From NCBI RefSeq assembly GCF_014596935.1, contig NZ_JACVXC010000006.1:124001-188000 (forward strand): 64,000 bases of DNA, read 5' to 3'. Position 1 is the first letter of the stretch. Every line of letters starts with the position of its first letter. Under the pieces are notes generated by a model, which saw only the letters and a program-made list of their open reading frames with translations, ran no database searches and was not told where the DNA came from. The position numbers and the translations under genes were made by a program. Origin of the DNA: Aestuariibaculum suncheonense. Its GTDB lineage: Bacteria > Bacteroidota > Bacteroidia > Flavobacteriales > Flavobacteriaceae. This document shows, piece after piece, positions 15,462 to 25,351 of the stretch.

Positions 15462-16901
15462 CTAAAATTCGGCGTTTTGTGGTGTTCTAGGGAACGGAAT
15501 TACGTCTCTAATATTGCTCATTCCGGTGGCAAACATAACTAAGCGTTCGAAACCTAAACCAAAACCAGAGTGTACAGCCGTGCCAAATTTACGTAAATCT
15601 AAATACCACCAAAGGTCTTCTTCAGGAATACCTATGGCAGCCATTTTTTCTTTTAAAACATCTAAACGCTCTTCACGTTGGGCGCCACCAACGATTTCAC
15701 CTATGCCAGGGAATAGAATATCCATAGCACGAACGGTTTTACCGTCATCGTTTAAACGCATATAGAAGGCTTTAATATTTGCTGGATAATCAAATAAAAT
15801 TACCGGACAGTTAAAGTGTTTTTCTACTAAGTAGCGCTCGTGTTCACTTTGTAAATCGGCACCCCACTCATCGATAATGTATTTGAATTTTTTCTTTTTG
15901 TTAGGCTTGCTGTTACGTAAAATATCAATCGCTTCAGTGTAGCTCACACGTTTAAAGTTGTTATCGGTAACGAATTTTAATTTTTCGATCAAAGTCATTT
16001 CGCTACGTTCAGCCTGTGGTTTTTTCTTGTCTTCTTCCTGTAAACGGTTATCTAAGAACTCTAAGTCTTCTTTGTTATTATCTAAAATGTATTTGATAAC
16101 CGATTTCATAAAGTCCTCAGCTAAATCCATGTTGCCTGGTAAATCCATAAAGGCAACTTCTGGCTCAATCATCCAGAATTCTGCTAAGTGACGAGACGTA
16201 TTTGAGTTCTCAGCTCTAAAAGTAGGTCCGAAAGTGTACACTTTACCTAAAGACATGGCGTAAGTTTCAGCTTCTAACTGACCAGAAACGGTAAGATTGG
16301 TCTCTTTACCAAAAAAGTCTTTTGTATAATCTACTTCTCCAGCTTCATTTAAAGGTGCATTTTTAGCATCTAAATTAGTTACTCTAAACATTTCTCCGGC
16401 GCCTTCAGCATCGCTACCTGTAATGATTGGTGCATGCATGTAGTAGAATCCATTTTCGTTAAAGTATTTGTGAATTGCGAATGACAAAGCAGAACGCAAA
16501 CGCATAACGGCACTGAATGTACTTGTTCTAGTGCGAAGGTGCGCGTTCTCTCTTAAAAATTCAAACGAGTGTTTTTTTGGTTGAATCGGGTAAGTTTCAG
16601 GATCTGAGTCACCTAAGACATCAACAAATTTCACTTGCACTTCAACGGTTTGTCCTTTTCCTTGACTTTCAACTAAGTCTCCTTTAATGTGAACCGCAGC
16701 ACCTGTGGTGATACGTTTCAATAATGCTTCATCAAAATTTTCAAAATCTACAACACACTGAATATTGTTTAAAGTTGAGCCATCGTTTAACGCAATAAAA
16801 CGATTTGCTCTAAAGGTTCTTACCCAGCCTTTAATGTCAACTTCAGTATTTGGAGCGATATTATTTTGAGATAATAATTCTGAAACGGTATATGATTTCA
16901 T
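15462..16901 (-). CDS. asnS: Asparaginyl-tRNA synthetase
   Basis: Charges tRNA-Asn with asparagine. 479 residues. N-terminal OB-fold anticodon-binding domain (about 1-115; [22 protein letters not shown]) and class II catalytic core with motif 2 ([21 protein letters not shown] region) and motif 3 ([12 protein letters not shown]), ending in the family-typical [13 protein letters not shown]. The serine after FRAEN and the ending distinguish it from AspRS. Length is slightly over that of E. coli AsnRS through an insert near 285-300 ([14 protein letters not shown]). It precedes rpoN on the same strand by 67 bp. Confidence 0.97.
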   Translation of the reverse strand: MKSYTVSELLSQNNIAPNTEVDIKGWVRTFRANRFIALNDGSTLNNIQCVVDFENFDEALLKRITTGAAVHIKGDLVESQGKGQTVEVQVKFVDVLGDSDPETYPIQPKKHSFEFLRENAHLRTRTSTFSAVMRLRSALSFAIHKYFNENGFYYMHAPIITGSDAEGAGEMFRVTNLDAKNAPLNEAGEVDYTKDFFGKETNLTVSGQLEAETYAMSLGKVYTFGPTFRAENSNTSRHLAEFWMIEPEVAFMDLPGNMDLAEDFMKSVIKYILDNNKEDLEFLDNRLQEEDKKKPQAERSEMTLIEKLKFVTDNNFKRVSYTEAIDILRNSKPNKKKKFKYIIDEWGADLQSEHERYLVEKHFNCPVILFDYPANIKAFYMRLNDDGKTVRAMDILFPGIGEIVGGAQREERLDVLKEKMAAIGIPEEDLWWYLDLRKFGTAVHSGFGLGFERLVMFATGMSNIRDVIPFPRTPQNAEF

Positions 16902-16966
16902 AGGTATTAAAATTAATAGTGTAAATATAAAATTTAGCCTGTTTATATTAAAATGAATATCACGAC

Positions 16967-19357
16967 TTAATCTTCGTTATCGTCTTCTTCAGGAATAATA
17001 TTTATTGAAGGCTCTTTTAAAACTTCTTTATTAGCAATACTACGTTCTAACGATAATAATAACGAAGGTAATAGCAATAAGTTTGATAACATAGCGAATA
17101 ATAGTGTGGCCGATACTAAGGCACCTAAAGCTACCGTTCCGCCAAAACTGGAAATGGTAAAAACTGAGAAGCCAAAGAACAGTACAATAGAGGTATAGAA
17201 CATGCTCACACCGGTTTCACGTAACGCACCGTAAACCGATGGCTTAATTTTCCAGTGTCTGGCTTGTAATTCCTGACGGTATTTGGCTAAAAAATGGATG
17301 GTATCGTCTACCGAAATACCAAAAGCAATGCTGAATACCAAAATGGTTGATGGTTTGATAGGCACACCCAAATAGCCCATTAAACCTGCGGTTATTAATA
17401 ATGGTAATAAGTTTGGAATTAATGAAATGACAATCATTCTTAGTGATCTGAACATATAAGCCATGAAAACAGCGATTAAGATGATGGCTAAGGATAATGA
17501 AATCACTAAGTTTTTAACTAAGTATTTTGTTCCCTTTTGGAACACTACGGCTTTTCCGGTCATGGTTACTTTGTAACGATCACTTGGAAATAACTTATCA
17601 ATTTTAGTTTGAAGGTTTTCTTCAATACGCTCCATCTTTTCGGTACCAATGTCTTTCATAAACGTGGTAATACGTGCGTATTGCCCCGTACTATCCACAA
17701 AGTTTTTCAGTAAATCGACATTTGACGATGAATTTTTAGCATACGATAAAATAAAACTGTTCTCCTGACTGGTTGGTAGCTGATAATATTTTGTGTTGCC
17801 ATTGTAGTACGCTTGTTTAGAATATTTTACTAAATCAACGACTGAAATGGGTTTCGATAATTCAGGAATTTCATTGATGGCTTCCTGTAATTCGTCCATA
17901 CGTTTTAAAGTCGCCAGTTTCATAACGCCTTTTTTACGCTTGGTATCAATCATGATTTCAACAGGCATAATGCCGTTAAATTCACTTTCGAAAAATCGGA
18001 TGTCATTTACGAATTCAGAATCCTGAGGCATATCTTCAATTAAACTCCCTGTGATTTTTATCTGGTAAATACCAATAATACTCACAATAAGTAAAACTAA
18101 ACCGGAACAATAGATCGCAATGCGCTCGTGTTTTACCATGCGTTCCATCCAGTCTACAAAACCACCAATCCAACGTTTGTTTAGGTGTTCTAAGTGACGG
18201 TCTTTTGGATAAGGTAAAAAGGTATAAATGATTGGAATAATCAATAAACACAATACGAAAATGGCAAGAATACTTAACGACGCTACAATACCAAACTCTT
18301 TAAGTAAGGTGCTTTCAGTAAGTATAAATGTTGCAAAACCAGATGCAGTGGTAATGTTAGTCATTAAAGTGGCATTACCAATTTTGGTAATAACACGTTG
18401 TAAAGACTTCACCTTATTTCCGTGTTTTTTAACTTCATTTTGGTACTTATTGATTAAGAAAATACAGTTAGGAATTCCTATCACAATAATAAGCGGCGGA
18501 ATTAAAGCAGTAAGTACGGTAATTTCATAATTAAGAGCCCCTAAAATTCCTAAAGTCCACATAACACCTATAGATACAACAATCAGTGAAATGAAGGTTG
18601 CTCTAAATGATCTGAAGAAAAAGAAGAATATTAATGAGGTTACCAGAAGTGCAGCGCCAACAAACCAGCCAATTTCACTAACAATAACCTGCGCGTTTAG
18701 AGTTCGGATGTACGGCATGCCCGAAATACGAACATCTAAATTGTAGGTCTCTTCAAAAGCATTTACTTTAGGTTCAAGAGTGTTGGCAACAAAGTCTTTT
18801 CTAATCGAGGTATTTACAATATCTTTTTTTAGATAGATGGCTGTTCTAATGGTTTGTGTTTCCTTGTTGAATAAGACATTATCGTAAAATGGATATTTAT
18901 TAAACAGCTCGAATTCTAAAGATTCAATTTGTTGTAGCGAAGCAATAGAATCTTTAATGAAGGGTTCTAGGGTAAATTTCTCATGCTCGGTATCTTTAAC
19001 CAATTTCTGTAAGTCTTTTACAGAAACTACTGTTTCTACCTCGTCGTATTTTTTAAACTCTTGAGCAAGGTTGTTCCAGGCGTTTAATTTTTCAACCGTT
19101 AAAAGTGTCGAGTCTTTAACACCAAGGATGATTAGATTTCCTTCTTCACCAAAAATACTTAAGAAATTGTTATACTCAATATTTACCTCGTGGTCGTCTG
19201 GTAACAGGTTGGCTTCGGTATTGGTAAAACGCATGTTTTTCCATTGTGTACTGAATAAAACGGTGATTATTAAAATACCAAGAAGTATCCCTATTTTATT
19301 ACGCAGAATAATTCGCGCAATAACGTCCCAAAAGTGTTTTGTAAATAGTTTAAGCAT
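16967..19357 (-). CDS. RND-superfamily (MMPL/SSD) exporter
   Basis: 796-residue inner-membrane protein with the duplicated RND layout: one span (about 20-37), a large periplasmic loop (to about 205), five spans to about 385, then a span near 405-425, a second loop and five spans to about 780. Spans such as [20 protein letters not shown] and the [17 protein letters not shown] segment (helix 10, with acidic residues for proton transfer) match exporters of hydrophobic compounds or lipids. It ends in an acidic tail. Unlike drug-efflux RND pumps it has no adjacent membrane-fusion protein or TolC. Its 47-bp neighbour upstream is an outer-membrane barrel gene. Substrate cannot be deduced. Confidence 0.92.
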   Translation of the reverse strand: MLKLFTKHFWDVIARIILRNKIGILLGILIITVLFSTQWKNMRFTNTEANLLPDDHEVNIEYNNFLSIFGEEGNLIILGVKDSTLLTVEKLNAWNNLAQEFKKYDEVETVVSVKDLQKLVKDTEHEKFTLEPFIKDSIASLQQIESLEFELFNKYPFYDNVLFNKETQTIRTAIYLKKDIVNTSIRKDFVANTLEPKVNAFEETYNLDVRISGMPYIRTLNAQVIVSEIGWFVGAALLVTSLIFFFFFRSFRATFISLIVVSIGVMWTLGILGALNYEITVLTALIPPLIIVIGIPNCIFLINKYQNEVKKHGNKVKSLQRVITKIGNATLMTNITTASGFATFILTESTLLKEFGIVASLSILAIFVLCLLIIPIIYTFLPYPKDRHLEHLNKRWIGGFVDWMERMVKHERIAIYCSGLVLLIVSIIGIYQIKITGSLIEDMPQDSEFVNDIRFFESEFNGIMPVEIMIDTKRKKGVMKLATLKRMDELQEAINEIPELSKPISVVDLVKYSKQAYYNGNTKYYQLPTSQENSFILSYAKNSSSNVDLLKNFVDSTGQYARITTFMKDIGTEKMERIEENLQTKIDKLFPSDRYKVTMTGKAVVFQKGTKYLVKNLVISLSLAIILIAVFMAYMFRSLRMIVISLIPNLLPLLITAGLMGYLGVPIKPSTILVFSIAFGISVDDTIHFLAKYRQELQARHWKIKPSVYGALRETGVSMFYTSIVLFFGFSVFTISSFGGTVALGALVSATLLFAMLSNLLLLPSLLLSLERSIANKEVLKEPSINIIPEEDDNED

Positions 19358-19404
19358 GCCTTTAATAAAAGTTGGGCAAAGGTAGGAAAAACAAGTGTAT
19401 TACC

Positions 19405-20676
19405 TCATAAAGTCAAGTTAAATGTAAACTTAAAAGCGATATTGTCGGCAATATCCGGAAGGTGGTAAGCGCCATATCTATACGTGAAGCTTAAACCAAA
19501 ACCAAAAAGTAATTTATTAAGTTCGAAACCCGACTCGGTATAGCCTTTATCCAGCGAGCCAAAGGAGATATTTTCGTGGCGCTCCGGCTGATCGATATTA
19601 CCTAAAGCGTAACGCGTAATTAAAACCATCTGGGGTTTGTAGCTAGGAGAGATATCGAAAGGTTTTAAGTAATGTTTAAATTGAAACGTAGTAAATTTAT
19701 CAGAAAAAAATTCATTAAAAAACATGGTTTCAAAACTGTTAATACCTGCCACTGAAAAGCGTTGTAAAATGGTTTCTTTATTGATGTTATTTGGGTAGGC
19801 GTGATACAAATGTGTTAAGGGGACGTTGCCATTTGCTATTCCGGCTACCAGTACAATTTGTGAATAGCTTCCTTTTTCATCACCAAATTGATAGATGGTT
19901 CTGAAATCGAATTTTGAAAAATTGAAATCACTTTTAAAAACATCTTTAAAACTTTTGGTATACTGAAGTGTAAACTTCGGAAAGCCTTCTTTGACTTCTT
20001 TTTGTTCATTTTTAGACACTTCGTAAGTGCTAAACGGATTCCATTGTATTGCAAATTTGGCTGAACTGATATCGAATTCAGAATATGATTCATCTCCAAC
20101 CGCATAAATATAGCTATACGTCGGATCGATATGACTTATAGAGAATTCTGATTCCGTAAGTAATTTTGGTGTTATTTGATGTCCTAAGCTAAGCGTTTTT
20201 GTGACATGCGCATGAAAAAGGCTAATGTTAAGTAAGCGCGGTTCGAAAAACTGAAAAAAACGTTTATCGGTTAAAAATTTGGTGCTTCCGGTTTCCTGTA
20301 AATCATCGGTGTAGGATGCGCTAAGCCAGGTGTTACTTTTTTCAGCTAAACGATAAGCGCCACCAACGCTGTATTTAAATTTATCATCACCAAAACCGTA
20401 AACTAAATAGCCATTAATGCGAAAGGTTTTTGAAAGTGCATCGTTTGTAATGCCTCCAAGTCCGGTTCTTAGTGCTTCGTACTGGTTATATTTTATGAGA
20501 TAGCGAAGGTCGAAGTTAAAATATTTGGTAGGGAAATAACCATTGCCTAAATGTTCTATAAAAGCTTTCTTTTTTAGAGAATCTTTTACTGTTTCTGTGT
20601 TGTCTTCTGAGAATGATTGGGCCTGCAACAAAAAAGAAGCACATAAACAAAGAATAAAAAAACAATGCTTTAACAT
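19405..20676 (-). CDS. Outer-membrane barrel protein, C-terminal half of DUF5686 type
   Basis: 423 residues with signal peptide MLKHCFFILCLCASFLLQAQ. The body is rich in beta strands with aromatic girdles and ends FKFTFNLTL. The segments LGNGYFPTKYFNFDLRYLI, GGAYRLAEKSNTWL, HQITPKLLTESEFSISHIDP and NKLLFGFGLSFTYRYGAYHLPD look like the barrel part of DUF5686 proteins, which usually carry a carboxypeptidase-like regulatory domain and a plug region before the barrel and total about 800 residues. Here only the barrel half remains, as a complete gene with its own signal peptide, so it is a short family member rather than a broken gene. It precedes the RND exporter by 47 bp and could be co-transcribed. 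Confidence 0.75.
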   Translation of the reverse strand: MLKHCFFILCLCASFLLQAQSFSEDNTETVKDSLKKKAFIEHLGNGYFPTKYFNFDLRYLIKYNQYEALRTGLGGITNDALSKTFRINGYLVYGFGDDKFKYSVGGAYRLAEKSNTWLSASYTDDLQETGSTKFLTDKRFFQFFEPRLLNISLFHAHVTKTLSLGHQITPKLLTESEFSISHIDPTYSYIYAVGDESYSEFDISSAKFAIQWNPFSTYEVSKNEQKEVKEGFPKFTLQYTKSFKDVFKSDFNFSKFDFRTIYQFGDEKGSYSQIVLVAGIANGNVPLTHLYHAYPNNINKETILQRFSVAGINSFETMFFNEFFSDKFTTFQFKHYLKPFDISPSYKPQMVLITRYALGNIDQPERHENISFGSLDKGYTESGFELNKLLFGFGLSFTYRYGAYHLPDIADNIAFKFTFNLTL

Positions 20677-20702
20677 ATAAATGCGATTAAAAAGCGAATG
20701 GT

Positions 20703-20736
20703 TTACAAAAAAAAGCGACTTAAATGTCGCTTTTAA
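20703..20736 (-). terminator. Intrinsic terminator of pyrH-frr
   Basis: Stem AAAAGCGAC (20711-20719) with GTCGCTTTT (20726-20734), six-base loop; on the minus strand the stem runs into eight T. It lies directly after the frr stop codon. Confidence 0.9.
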
Positions 20737-20737
20737 A

Positions 20738-21295
20738 TTATACGGTCATGATTTCTTTTTCTTTCACTTCGAAAAGGTCATCCACCTTTTTAACGTACTT
20801 ATCTGTGATTTGTTGTACGTCTATTTCAGCATTTTTCTTTAAATCTTCAGAAACGTCTTCTAATTTTTTAATATCGTTATTAGCATCTTTTCTGGCCGCT
20901 CTTACACTAATTTTAGCATCTTCAGCTTCAGCTTTAGCTTGTTTTGCTAAATCGCGTCTGCGCTCTTCAGTAAGTGGCGGAACGTTTATAATTATGGTGT
21001 CTCCATTGTTCATTGGGTTGAACCCAAGGTTTGCTATCATAATAGCTTTCTCAATCTCTTGAAGCATGTTTTTTTCCCATGGTTGAACTGTAATGGTTCT
21101 TCCGTCAGGTGTATTAACATTAGCTACCTGGCTTAATGGTGTTGGAGATCCGTAGTAGTTAACTAAAACACTACCTAGCATGGCAGGACTTGCTTTGCCG
21201 GCACGAATGTTAACAAATGCCTTCTCCAAATGCTTAATCGCATTAGTCATAGATTCTTTCGCAGTGTCTAGTATAAATTGAATGTCTTCGTTCAT
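20738..21295 (-). CDS. frr: Ribosome recycling factor
   Basis: Splits post-termination 70S ribosomes together with EF-G. 185 residues, the usual length. Family features: LEKAFVNIRAGKASPAML, VNTPDGRTITVQPWEKNML, NDGDT-like NNGDTIIINVPPLTEERRRDLAKQ and KKAEIDVQQITDKYVKKVD regions, giving the three-helix bundle plus small beta domain. It follows pyrH by 48 bp on the same strand, the classical pyrH-frr order, and ends at the terminator. Confidence 0.97.
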   Translation of the reverse strand: MNEDIQFILDTAKESMTNAIKHLEKAFVNIRAGKASPAMLGSVLVNYYGSPTPLSQVANVNTPDGRTITVQPWEKNMLQEIEKAIMIANLGFNPMNNGDTIIINVPPLTEERRRDLAKQAKAEAEDAKISVRAARKDANNDIKKLEDVSEDLKKNAEIDVQQITDKYVKKVDDLFEVKEKEIMTV

Positions 21296-21343
21296 GTTTT
21301 TAGCTTTTAAGTAAAATCAATGTTTCAAAAATTGCGCCAAAGG

Positions 21344-22051
21344 TTATAGGTTAACTTCGGTACCAACGTTTTCTCCGGAAACGACTTTTAAAAGGTTTCC
21401 TTTTTTGTTCATATCGAAAACTATAATTGGTAATTGGTTTTCTTGACTTAGGGTAAATGCTGTAGTGTCCATAACTTTCAAGCCTTTTCTTAAAACGTCA
21501 TCGAAAGATATGAAATTAAATTTAGTCGCTTTTGCGTCTTTTTCAGGATCGGCATTGTAAATTCCATCTACACGAGTTCCTTTTAAAATCACATCGGCTT
21601 CAATTTCTATAGCACGTAATACGGCTGCAGAATCGGTAGTAAAATAAGGGTTTCCGGTACCACCACCAAAAATTACCACACGACCTTTTTCCAGGTGACG
21701 CATCGCTCTTCTTCTAATAAAAGGCTCTGCAACTTCATTGATTTTAATAGCCGATTGTAAGCGTGTAGGTATTCCGGCATCTTCAAGGGCACTTTGTAAA
21801 GCCAAGCCGTTAATTACGGTGGCTAACATACCCATGTGATCTCCTTGTACACGATCCATACCGTTACTAGCTCCGGCAACACCTCTAAAAATGTTTCCAC
21901 CACCAATAACAATGGCAACTTCTACACCTTTATCGGTTATTTGTTTAATGTCGGCTGCATATTCGGCTAAACGCTCAGGATCGATACCATATTGGCGATT
22001 TCCCATTAAAGCTTCACCAGATAATTTAAGGAGTATTCTTTTGTATTTCAT
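21344..22051 (-). CDS. pyrH: UMP kinase (uridylate kinase)
   Basis: Phosphorylates UMP to UDP, using ATP; the bacterial hexameric enzyme of the amino acid kinase fold. 235 residues. Motifs: [14 protein letters not shown] for phosphate binding, [11 protein letters not shown], the [15 protein letters not shown] segment, [23 protein letters not shown] and the [17 protein letters not shown] loop. All are intact and length is standard. It lies between the tsf terminator and frr. The gap to tsf is about 147 bp and has a terminator, so pyrH starts a new transcript. Confidence 0.97.
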   Translation of the reverse strand: MKYKRILLKLSGEALMGNRQYGIDPERLAEYAADIKQITDKGVEVAIVIGGGNIFRGVAGASNGMDRVQGDHMGMLATVINGLALQSALEDAGIPTRLQSAIKINEVAEPFIRRRAMRHLEKGRVVIFGGGTGNPYFTTDSAAVLRAIEIEADVILKGTRVDGIYNADPEKDAKATKFNFISFDDVLRKGLKVMDTTAFTLSQENQLPIIVFDMNKKGNLLKVVSGENVGTEVNL

Positions 22052-22140
22052 TATTTGTTACTCAAGGTTGTGCAAATATAATCAATATAATAAATTGCTA
22101 AAGTGAATTTTTAGGCAATTTGAGAACTAGAGATGTATGT

Positions 22141-22180
22141 ATAAAAAAACCATTGTACCCTAAAGTACAATGGTTTTATA
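22141..22180 (-). terminator. Intrinsic terminator of tsf
   Basis: Perfect 13-bp stem (22146-22158 with 22165-22177; AAAACCATTGTAC and complement), six-base loop; on the minus strand followed by T residues. It separates tsf from pyrH. Confidence 0.9.
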
Positions 22181-22198
22181 TTTTTGTTGTTATGTAAA

Positions 22199-23173
22199 TT
22201 AACCTACAGAAGCTCTTTTGAAATCAGTGATAGTAACATCACCGTAAGAAGCTACGTATTTAGCAACATTAATTTTTTCGTCTTTAATGAAGTTTTGATC
22301 TAATAAACATTTCTCTTGATCAAGTGTAGTGTTATCAGAAACAAAACGATCCATTTTACCTGGTAAGATGTTAGCCCAAATTTTTTCTGGTTTACCTTCA
22401 GCAGCTAATTGTGCTTTAGCATCTTCTTCAGCTTGCGCTAAAACTTCAGGAGTTAATTGAGACATAGAGATGTATTTAGGAACGTTTTTAAGTGTTTTAC
22501 CTAAACGCGCTAACTCTTCGTTATCTTTTTCGATTACAGCAATTCTAGCTTCAGTTTCAGAAGCAACGAAAGCAGGATCGAAATCTTTGTAAGATAATGT
22601 AGTTGCTCCCATAGAAGCTACTTGCATTGCTACATCTTTTACTAAAGTTTCAGCGTTATCAACTTTTGCAGATAAACCTACTAAAGCAGCAATTTTGTTA
22701 ATGTGAACGTAAGAACCAACATAAGGAGCTTCTAATCTTTCGAAAGAAGTGATGTCTAATTTCTCACCAATAACACCAGTTTGCTCAACTAATTTCTCAG
22801 CAACGGTAATACCACCAAAATCAGCAGCTAAGAAGTCTTCTTTCGTGTTGTAGTTTAAAGCTACTTCAGCTAAATCGCTAGCTAATTTTAAGAAGTTTTC
22901 GTTTTTACCAACGAAATCAGTTTCACAACCTAAAACGATAGCAACACCAGCAGTGTTGTCTGCGTTTAATTTAGCAACAGCAGCTCCTTCAGAGTTTTCT
23001 CTGTCAGCTCTTTTTTCTGCTACTTTTTGTCCTTGTTTACGTAAAACTTCAATTGCTTTATCAAAATCTCCACCAGCTTCAACTAAAGCTTTTTTACAAT
23101 CCATCATCCCTGCACCAGTAGCTTGTCTTAACTTATTAACCTCTGCTGCTGTAATTTTTACTGTAGATTCCAT
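22199..23173 (-). CDS. tsf: Translation elongation factor Ts
   Basis: Guanine-nucleotide exchange factor for EF-Tu. 324 residues. N-terminal UBA-like domain (ITAAEVNKLRQATGAGMMDCKKALVEAGGDFDKAIEVLR pattern, residues about 6-45), then the EF-Tu contact loop (TDFVGKNENF) and two core subdomains. Longer than the 283-residue E. coli protein through the coiled-coil/C-terminal region, as is normal for this phylum. It follows rpsB by 85 bp, the near-universal rpsB-tsf order; the gap holds a terminator-like hairpin. Confidence 0.97.
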   Translation of the reverse strand: MESTVKITAAEVNKLRQATGAGMMDCKKALVEAGGDFDKAIEVLRKQGQKVAEKRADRENSEGAAVAKLNADNTAGVAIVLGCETDFVGKNENFLKLASDLAEVALNYNTKEDFLAADFGGITVAEKLVEQTGVIGEKLDITSFERLEAPYVGSYVHINKIAALVGLSAKVDNAETLVKDVAMQVASMGATTLSYKDFDPAFVASETEARIAVIEKDNEELARLGKTLKNVPKYISMSQLTPEVLAQAEEDAKAQLAAEGKPEKIWANILPGKMDRFVSDNTTLDQEKCLLDQNFIKDEKINVAKYVASYGDVTITDFKRASVG

Positions 23174-23188
23174 GTATTTTAAATTTTA

Positions 23189-23238
23189 AAAAAAAGTCGT
23201 TCAAATATTTTAGCAAAGAAAATAATTAAACGACTTAT
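23189..23238 (-). terminator. Terminator-like hairpin between rpsB and tsf
   Basis: On the minus strand AAGTCGTT (23236-23229) pairs with AACGACTT (23201-23194) across a 27-base AT-rich loop and continues into a run of T. It lies after the rpsB stop and just before tsf, so it should reduce or regulate read-through within the operon. The long loop makes efficiency uncertain. Confidence 0.6.
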
Positions 23239-23258
23239 TTATATTGTGTAAATGTTAA

Positions 23259-24023
23259 TTATTCTTCCTCATTAGCAGCAACTGTTTTAGTTGCAGCTTT
23301 TTTAGCTTTAGGAGCATCTTCTCCTTCAACTTTGTCAGCTTTTCTTTCTGCTAAACCAGCAGAGATAGAAGCAGTAACATGAGATAAGATTTTATCGATT
23401 GACTTAGAAGCATCGTCGTTTGCTGGGATAACATAATCAACTTGACGAGGGTCAGAGTTGGTATCTACCATAGCAAAGATAGGAATGTTTAATTTTTGAG
23501 CTTCTTTAATCGCGATGTGTTCACGTTTAATATCAACTACAAATAAAGCACCAGGTAAACGAGTCATGTCGCTGATAGAACCTAAGTTTTTCTCTAACTT
23601 AGCTCTTAAACGATCTACTTGTAAACGTTCTTTTTTAGATAACGTGTTAAACGTACCATCTTTCTTCATTCTATCAATAGAAGCCATTTTCTTAACAGCT
23701 TTTCTAATAGTTACGAAGTTTGTTAACATACCACCTGGCCATCTTTCAGTGATGTATGGCATGTTGATAGCTCCTGCTTTTTCAGCAACGATATCTTTTG
23801 CTTGTTTTTTAGTAGCTACAAATAAAATTTTACGACCAGAAGCTGCGATTTTTGCTAATGCTGCTCCAGCTTCTTCAATTTTAGCTGCAGTTTTATATAA
23901 ATTGATAATATGGATGCCATTACGCTCCATGTATACGTAAGGAGCCATGTTTGGATCCCACTTACGAGTAAGGTGTCCGAAGTGTACACCTGCTTCAAGT
24001 AATTCTTTTACTTCTACTGCCAT
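23259..24023 (-). CDS. rpsB: 30S ribosomal protein S2
   Basis: Small-subunit protein S2. I start it at ATG 24023 (MAVEVKELLEAGVHFGHLTRKWDPNM), which matches the family start; an upstream in-frame ATG at 24056 adds 11 residues unlike S2. That leaves 254 residues. S2 signatures are seen: VHFGHLTRKWDPNMAPYVY, WPGGMLTNF and the PIFAMVDTNSDPRQVDYVIPANDDA region. The C-terminus is a Lys/Ala/Glu tail (KVEGEDAPKAKKAATKTVAANEEE pattern). It lies 162 bp after rpsI with several hairpins between, and 85 bp before tsf. Confidence 0.97.
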   Translation of the reverse strand: MAVEVKELLEAGVHFGHLTRKWDPNMAPYVYMERNGIHIINLYKTAAKIEEAGAALAKIAASGRKILFVATKKQAKDIVAEKAGAINMPYITERWPGGMLTNFVTIRKAVKKMASIDRMKKDGTFNTLSKKERLQVDRLRAKLEKNLGSISDMTRLPGALFVVDIKREHIAIKEAQKLNIPIFAMVDTNSDPRQVDYVIPANDDASKSIDKILSHVTASISAGLAERKADKVEGEDAPKAKKAATKTVAANEEE

Positions 24024-24059
24024 TTTGTAATAGTTTACGTTCTGTTGAATTAGCAATGT

Positions 24060-24180
24060 TCCTTTTGGCTAAGGTTAAGCCTTAGGCTTCATTTAGATGC
24101 TAAACTAAATCCTGTCTTTTGGACTAGGACAACAATAACTGTTATTAATTTTTTTAATTGCGTTGAAAAAATTTCAACAA
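24060..24180 (-). promoter_or_regulatory. Structured leader upstream of rpsB
   Basis: The 162-bp gap between rpsI and rpsB contains four inverted repeats: 24162-24168/24172-24178 (GTTGAAA, 3-base loop), 24110-24116/24122-24129 (TCCTGTC with one bulged base), 24091-24096/24105-24110 and 24069-24074/24080-24085 (CTAAGG, 5-base loop). None is followed by a T run on the minus strand, so they are not terminators. A leader of this density suggests autoregulation by S2 or read-through control. No similarity to a named leader family is claimed. Confidence 0.5.
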
Positions 24181-24185
24181 TAGGA

Positions 24186-24572
24186 TTAACGTTTAGAGAA
24201 CTGGAATTTCTTACGAGCTTTCTTCTGACCGAATTTCTTACGCTCTACCATTCTTGGGTCTCTTGTTAATAAACCTTCTGGTTTAAGAGTTAATCTGTTT
24301 TCTGCATCTACTTCGCACATAGCACGAGAAACAGCTAAACGGATAGCCTCAGCTTGACCAGTAATACCACCTCCATATACATTTACGGTAATATCAAAGT
24401 TGCTTTCATTGTTAGTCATAACTAATGGTTGCTTAACTTTGTACTGTAAAGTAGCAGTAGTAAAGTAGCTAGCTATGTCTTTTTTGTTAATAGTGATGTT
24501 ACCGCTTCCTGGGGCAACATACGCACGAGCAACAGCCGTTTTTCTACGGCCAATTTTGTGAATCACTTCCAT
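24186..24572 (-). CDS. rpsI: 30S ribosomal protein S9
   Basis: 128 residues, standard length. Family features: HKIGRRKTAVARAYVAPGSG at the start, VYGGGITGQAEAIRLAVSRA in the middle and the basic C-terminus RKKFGQKKARKKFQFSKR whose last Lys-Arg reaches the decoding site. It overlaps the rplM stop codon by one base, so it is translationally coupled to rplM, the conserved rplM-rpsI pair. Confidence 0.97.
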   Translation of the reverse strand: MEVIHKIGRRKTAVARAYVAPGSGNITINKKDIASYFTTATLQYKVKQPLVMTNNESNFDITVNVYGGGITGQAEAIRLAVSRAMCEVDAENRLTLKPEGLLTRDPRMVERKKFGQKKARKKFQFSKR

Positions 24573-25027
24573 TAGTTGAATTCATTTAAGTTAATTGTAG
24601 CTGGCTTTTGTGCAGCATGTGCATGCTCTGTACCAACAACAACTGTTAAGTTACGGAATAAATCTGCACCTAATTTGTTTTTAGGTAACATTCCTTTTAC
24701 TGATTTTTCTACGATTCTTGCAGGATCTTTTCCAAACAATTCTGTAGCTGTTAAACTTCTTTGACCACCTGGGTAACCTGTGTGACGGATGTAAGTTTTG
24801 TCATTCCACTTGTTTCCAGTTAAGTTGATTTTTTCAGCGTTAATAACGATTACGTTATCACCACAATCAACGTGAGGTGTGAAGCTAGGCTTGTGTTTAC
24901 CTCTTAAAAGTTTTGCAACTTTAGAAGCTAAACGACCCAAAGATTGTCCTTCGGCGTCAACTAAAACCCACTGCTTATCTGCAGTAGCTTTATTAGCTGA
25001 TACTGTTTTGTAGCTTAATGTGTCCAC
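24572..25027 (-). CDS. rplM: 50S ribosomal protein L13
   Basis: 151 residues. Signatures: [46 protein letters not shown] and the [13 protein letters not shown] and [15 protein letters not shown] segments. First gene of the rplM-rpsI-rpsB-tsf group; a promoter with both boxes lies 48-77 bp upstream, giving a leader of about 40 bases. Confidence 0.97.
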   Translation of the reverse strand: MDTLSYKTVSANKATADKQWVLVDAEGQSLGRLASKVAKLLRGKHKPSFTPHVDCGDNVIVINAEKINLTGNKWNDKTYIRHTGYPGGQRSLTATELFGKDPARIVEKSVKGMLPKNKLGADLFRNLTVVVGTEHAHAAQKPATINLNEFN

Positions 25028-25074
25028 GTTTTTAATTAATTTTTATTAAACATTCCTCTCTCAAAAAGAGTTTG

Positions 25075-25104
25075 CAAATTTACGATTAATTATTTGATTA
25101 CCAA
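25075..25104 (-). promoter_or_regulatory. Promoter of the rplM operon
   Basis: On the minus strand TTG (25104-25102), 19 bases, then TAAATTTG (25082-25075): a full match to the Bacteroidota housekeeping consensus. Predicted start near 25068. In the rest of the 25028-25351 gap I see only the -7-like box of ygiQ at its right end. Confidence 0.85.
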
Positions 25105-25336
25105 ATAGTGTGCTAAGTTATTTTTATACAGCTTTTTAAATTACTGGATTATTGTGAAATTTAAATGTAAATATATTAAAATGAATTATTTGTGCTTTAG
25201 GTGTTAAAATGTATCTGTTTATATTTTTTTATAAGTTGGAATTGTAATCGGAAGATTTGTACATCAATTTTAGGTTTTAAACAGGTGAAAAAATCATAAA
25301 GCTTTAATAAATAAAGAACAAGAACCGAAATTTGAT

Positions 25337-25344
25337 TAATTTTG
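25337..25344 (+). promoter_or_regulatory. -7 box of ygiQ, placed for a leaderless mRNA
   Basis: TAATTTTG matches TAnnTTTG. With the usual distance the start falls at about 25351, one base before the ATG at 25352. No TTG is at the right distance upstream, so the site rests on one box. Confidence 0.45.
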
Positions 25345-25351
25345 CAGCGTT

